Positions 14,643 through 27,942 of a stretch of DNA of 64,000 nt are shown here, one piece after another. Under the pieces are notes generated by a model that worked only from the letters and a program-made list of their open reading frames with translations, had not been told where the DNA came from and searched no databases. The DNA lies in the NCBI RefSeq assembly GCF_043641665.1, contig NC_092180.1, positions 9,169,891-9,233,890 of the forward strand. The letters run 5' to 3'. How positions within the stretch are numbered: the first letter of the stretch is position 1; every line of letters begins with the position of its first letter. Made by a program: the position numbers and the translations under genes. This DNA is from Enoplosus armatus (Eukaryota; Chordata; Actinopteri; Centrarchiformes; Enoplosidae).

Positions 14643-15213
14643 CCAGCAGCTTTGGTCGGCTGTACTTTAGGCACAGTGATGCTTTGAGCTAAATGTTAAT
14701 GTCGGCATGCTAACATGCTCACAATGACAATGCTAACATGCTGATGTTAAGCTGGTATAATGTTTTGCTAATTAGCACAAAACAGTACAGCTGAGGTTGA
14801 TGGGAATGTCATTAGTTTTGCAGGTATTTGGCTCAAAAACCAACATATTGGACAAAATGAAATTTTCCCTGATGGTGGCACGAGACAAAAAGTCAGTGGT
14901 TCACCAAAGTCAGTAGGATTTGTCATGTGGCAACCAAGAATGTCCAATGTACCAAATGTAGTGCCAATCCATCAAGCAGATGTTTAAATATTTCACAGGA
15001 TAAGTGAAAACTTTGACCTGTTGGTGATGCTAGATGAAAACTCAGGGGATCACCAAAATCAGTAGGATCCATCATCTGGGAACCAAGAATGTCTGTACAA
15101 AATGTCAAGGTAATCCATCTAATAGTTGTCAAGATATTTCAGTCTGGACCAAAGTTGTACATTGACCAGCCAACCGACATCCCAAGAGCCACGCCGTTAG
15201 CACGACTAAAAAC
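14643..15213 (+). repeat. Dispersed fish repeat, 'GCTAACATGCT' family, plus orientation
   Basis: It contains CATGCTAACATGCTCACAAT, then ATGGGAATGTCATTAG and two tandem sub-blocks of 'CAGGGGATCACCAAAATCAGTAGGAT' type (near 14895 and 15041), ending ACGCCGTTAGCACGACTA. A reverse copy lies at about 43820-44075 in this window, so its repetitive nature is directly visible. It belongs to a family common in percomorph genomes (from memory); no coding capacity. Confidence 0.8.
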
Positions 15214-16625
15214 ACTGTCTGCTGGTGAGATCATGCGATATGATCAAAAGCTTCAGAACAGATAATAAATGGACCATGAGGAGTTTTGTGAACAGCTGTT
15301 TTCACCGTCAAGAATGAACTTTAAAACTCAAAGAGAGAAGGTTCTCAAACACACTTTGCCTCATTACACTCCGACTCAGCAACAAAGAATTTTCAGCGCC
15401 TCACAAAAACAAAAATTGGCTTATCTGCACCAACTTAAAAAGCTTTAACTCTGTCATCTTCTGGCTCCCGTCCACCGAGGCGGGGCAGATCGTTGTGTGC
15501 TTGGCCGTGTCCTCGTGGGAGTGATCTGTCCTCTTAAACCGCACCAAACAGCACCAGCGTTTATTAAAGCCCCTGTCTTGTTTACAACCTCCCCCTCTAA
15601 CTCATCTGCTTGGAAGGGGTTTCCCACGAGAGGAAAGCGTGGAGCAAGACACCCGTTTGAGAAGGAGTGCTGTGAGGGAGCGTGAGATAAGTTGGTTCTC
15701 CTTTGGGACCTCCAGCAATGACTTGGAGAAAAGGCTGGCTATATATATTCACTCAACTATAGAGTGGCAGCAAAGCTCCAGACTCATCTAAGCAGCATAG
15801 TTGAGGCTTATCTTATCCTGCTTTCGGAGAGAGACTGAGCACAGAAAAGCTAGATCAGACTTGTGCGCTACACTGAAGTTTTCTTAGGGGAAGTCTCAGA
15901 AAGATAACATTGTGTTGTTGTTGTTCTATGCAGGACGCACGTCGGTTTCATTTGTGGCTGTAATCTCGGTGAGACATCTCCTGACATTTCCAACAGGATA
16001 GACCACGTCTGAAAATGTCTCCATGATTTCAGCAGGCTAGAATGAAAATACTGTATGATGATTCAGCACTTTAAGCACACAAAAGGGGTGATACATGAGT
16101 ATACAAACTTGTGTACTTACAGACAAGCTTTATATGACTTGGTATTTCAGACTTTCCTAGTATTTGGAGGTAAGCTATAAAACATCATAAACTCATAAAC
16201 GTCATAAACTTTTCTATTAGCTGCTCAATAATAATAAAAAGATAATTTCCTCTATTGGCTTCACACAATGATGAAAAGTAACAAGTGTGGTTACTTATTT
16301 CAAAATGTTTTGCTTATCTTTACTTCACTTAGATGTTTGTGCTTCATTGTACACTAAAGGGCTGTTTTCACATTCATCAGCTGAGGGAAGGAAAGTTTCC
16401 CTGCGGTCATCTTAAATCTGACTTTAAGGCGTCTACATGCTAGAATGATTTTGTGAGATCACTACTAGTTTTGAAGCCAATCATGGTCCAAAGTGCAGCT
16501 TGAAATTTCTATTATGCACAAACACTGGGAATTGAGCTTTCAGTGGAGTGGGAGACATCTTGTGTCCGGTCGCAAAAACATATTTGCATATTCAGATTCT
16601 GGGGTTTTTCTATTAGATTTAGTTC

Positions 16626-16978
16626 ACAGCTACAGTCACTAGTTACTTGGCAGATTAAGATTTTACATTAAAAATCAGTTAATAAAATATGATGAATTGT
16701 TATGGATTAAACTACATAACAGAATGTAGTTAAAATTACCTTCAACCAGCTGCAACATTAAAATGCTGTTTACACAGTAGTGAATTAGTAATAACAATCC
16801 AATAATGTCACAATAGAACTAATACTGCAAAACAGGCCATTCTGCATAATGAATATTTGTACTTTTGATGCTTAAGTACATTTCCCTGATAATACTTTTG
16901 TGCTTTTACTGAAGTAAAATGCAGGACATGTACTCGTAATTGAGTACTTTCACATTGTGTTATTGATGCTTCAAAATA
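16626..16978 (+). repeat. AGTGGTGG-type dispersed element, 5'-truncated plus copy
   Basis: It starts ACAGCTACAGTCACTAGTTA, then AGATTAAGATTTTACATTA, CATTCTGCATAATGAATAT, and ends in GTAATTGAGTACTTTCACA. It matches the copies at 29048, 46332 and 57590. The segment just before it (about 16440-16615, with CATCTTGTGTCCGGTCGCAA) may be another decayed repeat. Confidence 0.7.
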
Positions 16979-16979
16979 C

Positions 16980-18730
16980 ACATAAAGCAGTAGAAGCTAA
17001 AGGTGTTGGGCTTGATGATTTTGATCCAAGTCATTATCAATCATTAACATGAGCCTTACACTGGTCTTTTTACATTTACTTCTGACATTTTATTTTCTTA
17101 AAAATATGCTTTAAGAATCTTGATAGTAAAATCTTTCCAAAAAGGCCATTTTGATTTTAAAATCAGCACTTAAATACACTGCGATATATACAACCCGACC
17201 AGCTGTTGCCTACATCAAATATATCTTGGAATTTCATCTTTTAGAGCTGTTTTAATTATGTCTCAACATTTTAGTTATGAATTTCCCTTGTGGACTATGG
17301 TGGGGCTCACATTGTCATTCCCAAATGGCCTTCGGAGAGGTGTTTCATTTCACAGCCCTGAATTTTCACATTTTTCAGAGTGAGCTCAATTTCCTCCTGT
17401 GTGGGTTGCAAAGATTTCAGTCAGCAACAAAAATGATGTAACCTGAAGACCCTTTAATGGCACGGGGCCACAACTGTCATAACTCTCTGTCTGGTTAGTA
17501 TATATTGGAAAGGGTGGAGAAAGACCATATGGTCCATGTTGTCTGCTGTCTCTGGAGTTACTGAGATACGAGCTGCGTCTCTGGCTGAGATCCTGTGAAC
17601 CCATTATGGAGACCTTCTTCCTTCAAACTGTAATTAAACCAAGAGGGATATTGGCTGTTAGGCCCAGCTCCCACTATGAGAACATGACTCCTCTTCAAGA
17701 GAACGCTCAGTTGGATAAGCTATTGTTGATAATCTGCAAATAGCTCCTTTGGATGAGGGTATCAAATGAAAGCTGTCTCTCGGTCAAGGTGTGTTTGTCC
17801 AGGTGATTTGTAAACTACACTGTCTGTGCAGCATCAGACCAAACCCCAGATGTGGGGATTGTGTGCGTCAGGTTAATGTCTCAACCATCCTACATGTTCT
17901 CCTTTCTGAAAGAAAAAGCTGCAATTCAGTGGAATTTTTTTAGGATGAAATGTCCTCACTGCTGATTACTCACTTCAGAATCTGACATCTGTCTACTGTA
18001 CATTACAAACATAACTACACTGGTAAAACAAAATGACAGTTCGCTCTTGCTGATCAGCTTTTCTTTTCCTCCAACAGGGCAAAAAGTTGTCACTAGTCAT
18101 CCTTTTTACTCATAACTGACCTTTGTGCCAACATCTGCGACAAATAAAGGGGAAGGAATCCTCATTTTGATACGGTAGAGGACATGAACTTTGCCGTTTT
18201 ATATTTTGGCAAAGGAGCCAGCGTTGTTTGCCCCTGCAGTAAGCATTGTCAACAATTACATCAAACTCAAAAACTCTGTCAAATAATCCCAAGAAGTCAG
18301 TTAAACGATGATGTTTTAACTCTGTAACAATAACTGGGCTTAAATGTTGAATTAAAATCTTCAACTGAGACCACCAGGCCTGATTGAGAATGAAAAAGTT
18401 ATTATGATTTGATGTACCATGGAACTTGCAACTCTTGCACCACCCAGTGGTTAAGATGGGTATTACATCAATATAACAAGAGGCTTCACTAACACAGTCC
18501 TGTATTCCACCTTTAAAGGAATCACCCAATATTATATTTTGATTGCATCAGGCCTAAGGGGTAAAACCAAGTAATAAGGCAGTTTATGCTCTGTTAAGAA
18601 TTGTGCAATAAAACGGATATCTCTTAATGATGCATTTGTCGAAAAGGGGAAAATATGGAACTTGCTGTAAGACAGTAAAATAAGGCACCACCCATGCTGT
18701 CCCACTCAAGCTAGACACAAGCCATTGTCT
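16980..18730. other. Non-coding segment 3' of psmd14
   Basis: Contains minus-strand open frames at 17386-17604 (72 codons) and 18110-18529 (139 codons from a TTG); neither shows a known domain. No exon structure supported. Confidence 0.5.
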
Positions 18731-18746
18731 TCATTACATACATACA

Positions 18747-18752
18747 TTTATT
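18747..18752 (-). promoter_or_regulatory. psmd14: psmd14 polyadenylation signal
   Basis: AATAAA on the minus strand, 54 bases past the stop codon at 18806-18808. It implies a very short 3'UTR of about 75 bases, with cleavage near 18730. Confidence 0.8.
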
Positions 18753-18805
18753 TTATATAAAAGAAAACGAGGGTTGCAATATTAACAGTTATACACACAG
18801 GGCCA

Positions 18806-22033
<3,228 letters not shown>

Positions 22034-22944
22034 ATCAGGATCTGATCAACAAAAATACATTTAGGACAAATTCAGTACAAAGATTTCAAAATACACATGG
22101 CGTATGGCAAGTAGTAGACTTTTCTTTTTAAATGGAACTACAGGGAGACTTTAATTTGTTCAGAACTGAAACCCATGAACATATACATACCTCTTCCTGA
22201 CCATTTACCTCAAAAGTGAGTATGTAGCATATGAAATCTCAAGATTGTGTTGTTGTACATTACACTGGTGATTAGGTAAACTTGACAGGTGTGTTGAACT
22301 AGAACAGGCATTTCCTCCAGCTAGTTAAGGTAGCACATACACGGGTAAATATTCTGATATAAAATATAAGTGACCCCGTAAGTGTTGACTGATGAGCATT
22401 ATCCAAAGTCAACCACAGCGTTAATGTTGTATCAAGTTTTACATTTTCTGGTAAAGAAGCCGACTGACCTAATCTGTATTGAAATTACGGCCTAAAGTAG
22501 TAGATTGGTAATTATGTTAATTTCGTGTATTTCAGGCCTGAGTCTGTTGCATTAAATTTTAGACATTATGGATGTGTTTGAGGACCCGAAGAAATCCTAA
22601 ATAAAACTGAAGTTAGCAACCAAATCGCTAGTTAGCTTCAGTTAGCTAAGTTACCCATAGTCACGTAAACACAGCATAAAGAACAGGATGACCACTTATT
22701 GATCTTTAAGCCAAATTATCAATTGTTGTGTTGTGGCTATAACAACAACAGGCAATTTCAGCATTAAGTGAAATTAAATCGCTCGGTTCATTAACTAGCA
22801 TAGCAATTAGCGTGCTGTTAGCTTACTCATGCTTAGCCTCTGTCATCTCGCACAAGAAAAGTACCAACAAATTAATAACACTGATTCCATCTCATCGTGT
22901 TTTATGAAAGCTACTGATTGTGTTAAAGCTGCAAGTCTTCTTAC

Positions 22945-23110
22945 CTGTTGTCAAATATTTCGGATGTTCAGAAAAGTCTGTGTTTTTGCGTGCAGTCGAA
23001 TCAAACCAACTGGCTACAATGAATCAGCCAGAATTGTCTTTTTTAGGAAAACTACTTCCGTCGCACCGATGACGTTGTTTGTTGTAGCTCGACTGGCAAT
23101 TTCTAAGTAG
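22945..23110 (-). promoter_or_regulatory. psmd14: psmd14 promoter and non-coding first exon
   Basis: A good donor on the minus strand (AACAG then GTAAG, boundary at 22945) has no coding start before it, so this is the likely 5'UTR exon spliced to the exon at 22041. Just upstream on the minus strand lies CGGAAGT (23054-23060), the core ETS/GABP motif typical of housekeeping genes, and a TGACGT CRE half-site (23070-23075). No TATA box is seen. The transcription start is inferred near 23040-23060; its exact position cannot be read from sequence. Confidence 0.7.
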
Positions 23111-23143
23111 ATACACAAGGGGGCGCCACAGTCATTACATTTC

Positions 23144-23252
23144 ATACTACTACTGCTTCTGCTGCAGCTACAGCTACAGCTATGGCCTACTACTATTACT
23201 AGTCCTATTACTACCACTACTACTACTACAAAAAATAATAATAATAAAAAAT
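23144..23252. repeat. Imperfect TAC/AAT trinucleotide tract
   Basis: Degenerate CTA/TAC units run into AATAATAATAAT, directly upstream of the psmd14 promoter. Confidence 0.75.
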
Positions 23253-23259
23253 ATGTACT

Positions 23260-26200
23260 TACTCACCTCTGACAGACATATAACTTTAAAACCTAGTAGG
23301 CTATGTTTTATCTACAGTAATGTAATACCAAAGGCTTCCACAATTTCCAAATTCTATTTGAAATTTGTGAGAATAATGGAGAACTACTTCAATTTATTAT
23401 TATATCACTGGTTCTGTTTTCTCAAATAGGAGCTTTTAAATACGTAAGTACAGTTTCACATCATTTTCACAGTAAGAATTGTTTAAATGGATGATGTTTT
23501 TTTTAGAATTTAAAATGCTTTTACATAAACTGCTATATGCTTTTGCAAGTAAAACTGAATAAAATATTTGAATGTTCACATTTACAATCTCGATATTTAA
23601 AAGATCAAATCTGGAGTTTCCCTTGTGCATGCTTGCATGCTTATGTTGGGTTCATGGCTGCTAATTTACTTATTTTGGTCACACATATATACATTATACA
23701 TTTCATGTATAATGGAAATATCTTTATACACAGTATATAGCTACCACATGTAATGTTCTTTCATTTTGAAATTCTAGAAGTGCATCAATGGATTTTTAAG
23801 GAGACTGGTGGTAAAGTGAATATTACATGTCATTTGGGTATCTATATCTGTATTTTAAGGTAATTGAATTGAATTGAATGTAAAGATGCACCCTGACCTA
23901 GCCTTCTAGCACTCACAGTACCGGTGTCATCTTGACAAAACACTGGCATAATATACAGCGTCTCTCTCTTAATAATAATAAGAATGAAAGTGGCTGTGAT
24001 ATTTGTGTGCTTTCTCATATTTCAGCATGCAAGCATTTCATTACTCCCTGAGGAGCCACAAACTCTGAGCCAAACCACACCAACACTGGATGCTGTGAAA
24101 AAGCTTCTCTGTTTGGCTTCACATATTCTTGTCAGACAGTTGCCAATCCGGCAGGAATAACTTGTACAATCTCACCCAGCAACACTGCTGGCCACGCTGC
24201 CCGGCCAGACGGGTCGGCTGTCATGCTGAGCTCGTCAACGGGAATTTCAAATTCCCTAATTCCTCAGTGGATGAGGAAGGAGCAGATAATCAACCACATT
24301 CCTCAGTCCCTCCCTCTCCACACCCACAGGACCTCTTACTACCTCGACACAATTCAATACACTCAGCAGTCTTAACCAGGATGTGCATCCTTATGATGAG
24401 CTGAACGGCCTTTGAGATCCAGACTGAGTTAAGCTATATTATTAAAGTTGTCTCGAAATTCAGTGGCTTCAGTGTTTATCTAATACATCCACCATTAAAG
24501 GATCTTTCTTATGTCAGCAATGACGTCATCAGAGTCGAGACAATACAGGAAACAAACTGTCATTATTTTTCCTTCTAAGTGGACAGAGTTTATTGTTTCC
24601 TGAATCATTATTGCTGACTGGGTTATCTCATTGAATTCAGCTCTGCTTGTGATTGGTTGACAGCTTCCCAGTGGTTCAATTCAAAAACCCATTCATTTTG
24701 TTTCCCCAAACAGAGAGCAGTCATTTGTAAAGCTTTTTTGACACATTACCCCGACAAACAATGGAAATATGGATAAATGAGCCAAAGGCAACAAATCAAC
24801 TGACCTATTGGACATTTGATTCAGGTTAAAAATACAATGCAAATAGATACAATATACTTTTTTGTGGGAGACATCATTCATTTACATTTAAATCCTATAT
24901 GAAATCTCACCTGTCACCAAAAGGCAGTTTACAGCACATTTGATGTTATGGGTTTATTAATCAATAACAAGCACCGGAAATTACCTATAAAAAGACTATT
25001 GCAGCTGATTATTCAGATAGCAATGATTAGACTTTTCAAAGAACATAAGAAGTAGCTTGTAACGCGACACCAGCATGAAACCTTAATCCTGCCAGCAGAG
25101 GAAATAAGGGAGAGAAATTTGATGCTTTAAGAGCTTCTCCGCACCCTGATGGGATTTGGATTTAGCTTTGCTTTATAAATCTCCAGCAGGACCTGCAGTA
25201 GGATGGCTGCTGGTGGCAAACGTTGCTTTGTGCCCTTACGTGTTCGTATGTGAATATAAAATGAGTGTAATTAGATAAAAGTGAAAGGCAAATGTGTACC
25301 TAGACAGTTAAGTCCAACATCTCTGGGGCCACATTCTGTACCAGCTTGTTAGAGCTCTACATTGAAGCTTTATAATGTTTAGTGAAATATTCAAACTCAA
25401 AGCAATGTTATTTTTTAATAGCTGCATCTTTCCAGCAAATGGAAATATTCTATACAACCTGCCCGTCATCTTTCCCACAAAATTCAGGCAACATATTTGG
25501 TACGATCTTCACCAGATAAATAAAGATGTATGTGTTTGAATAACGTTTGAAGAGTGGCTCAGTGAGGTTTGAAGGGTTCATGCATTGCATGGTATTGTTG
25601 TGTTGCTGTATAGTAACTTATCAAGCCAAGTAAATTTAATGTACCCAACGCATTTTTATATGTATGTGCACAATAAGTGCATACAATCAGGGCCGGAGTT
25701 CATGCCCCCCAGTCCAATTTACGTAACACCGATGCACAGTTTGATTTACATTTCGTAAAATGAGAAAAAAGGCTCAAAGCATGGTTGTATTCCCCAAAGA
25801 TATCATGTAGGCACCAATATCCTTGATCAATTTATTTTTGTGTTGGCCAACAAATAGTAAATGTAAGTGTATCAAGTCTAAACATAGTGGCCAGTCTGTA
25901 AAATGGTCACCAATCTTATGTTTTTATTCCAGGTCGCTAAAACCCCCATGAAGAAATTTCAAAAGACATGACCTCAGTGTCCTCAGCCGTTGAATTACCA
26001 CGCAAAGACCTAAAAACACAAACCTGCACGCAGTCAGATAAATCACAACCAATGAACAGAGAATAGAGCTTGACTTCTGATTGATCGTATTGGGGGGTGG
26101 GGGGGTGGACCTGGTATAATGAGGGAGGCTGTTCTTCAATCTGGATGCAACAGCTCAAAGCTTTATTTAAGCTCGTGTCTGATGAACCTATCGGGTCTTA

Positions 26201-26800
26201 GAGGTCAAACCTAGGAGATGAAAAATGTAGAAAGAGGCCATCGCATTTTAAAGCACCAACAGCAAACCACTGCATCCTAAAATCCGATTAATTGATAATG
26301 ATAATAATAATTAAAAAAGCACTGGAAGCATTCGACCGGAAGCTAGAAAGCTACAGTTCCTCTTTTTTCCATCTTTCGGTGGTGTGAGTTATTCATGTGC
26401 CATATGTGAAAACGCTTAGTTTACACTTCTACAAACTGCATAATGAGCAAATCAATCATGTGAATGCACTCAAAAGTGAAAATATGAATGGTTCTCTTAA
26501 TTTATAAATTCACAAAGGAGTCAATATGTTGTTTCTACTTCATCACTAAACCTTTATGTCACATGATCCACATACAGCCCTATATGGATCTTACAGGACA
26601 CAGGCTAAACAGTACATCAGAGATTGAAGTAAAGGCTATGTGTTAGTTCCAAATCTTTATTCTCTATTAATCGACCCTCTCCCATAGTTGGGCGTATATG
26701 GAGGGCTGTGACCTCCAGCCCAGGCCAGTCCCTGCTTATATTTCATTGCATCCTGATTCTCTGACATGTAGTAGTGTGTTGGATGGGGGGAAGGGTAGGA
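23260..26800. other. psmd14-rbms1 head-to-head spacer
   Basis: AT-rich, with no supported exon on either strand. In human the TANK gene lies between these two genes; I see no exon resembling it here. The block 24030-24400 is more GC-rich than its surroundings and may be conserved non-coding sequence, which is unproven. Confidence 0.55.
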
Positions 26801-26810
26801 AGAGGAAGAG

Positions 26811-26840
26811 TGTGTGTGTGTGTGTGTGTGCGTGTGTGTG
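26811..26840. repeat. (TG)n microsatellite
   Basis: About 15 TG units with one CG interruption, just before the rbms1 CpG-rich promoter. Confidence 0.9.
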
Positions 26841-26879
26841 GTTGGAGGAGGTGGGGGTGAAGAATGCTTGGTATGTGCG

Positions 26880-27392
26880 GACGACAACAACATGAAAGGC
26901 GACGAGTGTTCAGCCCAACTGATTGTGCGCCGACAAATCAAACCCCAACGCATTTTGTGTCCGATTATAAATTGCGCCACAGACACCAGACGTCTCGGCG
27001 TGCCTTTGTCGCGAAAAACAAACCGCCTGTGCGAGTTTTTATGAGGCGTCCACGCAGTTTATTTGATGTCAAACACCCTGCAGAGGCGGAGATGGTTTGG
27101 TCTGTAGTAGGTGGGACTGCCGAGCGGTCTGCAGCAGGACGTCGTAGATCAATGAACCGGACCGGAGGGTTGGTCCATCGCCTGGTGTGCATCTGACTGT
27201 ATAGATGTGTCAGTATACCTATGCAGGACCGAGGCTTTATTACTGTTAACCAGCCCGTTCAGTATGCGGATGTTTTAAACCGACTGGGTGTATTTTATAG
27301 GCTCCTTTCACCGCTTGGATTCCGTCTCTAGTCGCTCGTCGTTGCGATTTTTTTTGGGGGGTGGGAAATAAAATATATCTGTAACCTCCAGG
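26880..27392 (+). promoter_or_regulatory. rbms1: rbms1 CpG-rich promoter and 5'UTR
   Basis: Between 26880 and 27340 CpG dinucleotides become frequent (GTGCGCCGACAA, CGTCTCGGCGTG, TCGCGAAAA and others) while the surrounding desert is CpG-poor and AT-rich. The block ends just before the first coding exon at 27393. This is the pattern of a TATA-less CpG-island promoter. Start sites are not resolvable. Confidence 0.65.
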
Positions 27393-27874
27393 ATGATCTT
27401 TGCAAACACAGGCAACCCGCTGAAGACAGCCAATCGTAAGCAGGTAGGCCAAAAACACACACATTGTGTTTTTTTTATTATTATTATTATATCTGCCTAG
27501 GCTACTTTATTGCTTTCATATGAGGCAGCATTTGAATAAACAGGCTGAATAATAGCAGCCACAAATGACATTGGAAAGCCCTCTCTGGCTTTCATACGGA
27601 ATATAGGTATTTATGTCTCATCCTTTTAACACCAAATGAATTGAAGTCTGTAAATGAAATAGATCCACTGCTCTCAGTCGACTTATCAAACGGGAAGCTG
27701 ATCCTCTGATAGGCTAACACGGACACACACACACACCCCATCTATAGCTCTACAGCCGAGACTTTAATTATTGTGTCCATATAACCTTGTTTGCCCAGTC
27801 ACTCGCCCGCTCTGGTCAATATACATGGCGGTTATTGTAGTCCATTTTATAGATTAATGCATTCTGGGTGAATC

Positions 27875-27942
<68 letters not shown>

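Noticed and set aside
17386..17604. 72-codon minus-strand frame MGSQDLSQRRSS...
   Set aside because: No domain, no splice context and ordinary length for chance; could overlap a conserved non-coding element but nothing shows this.
24129..24404. 91-codon plus-strand frame in the psmd14-rbms1 spacer, considered as a tank exon
   Set aside because: It has no TANK-like sequence or good splice edges, and its first codon is TTG. Treated as chance.
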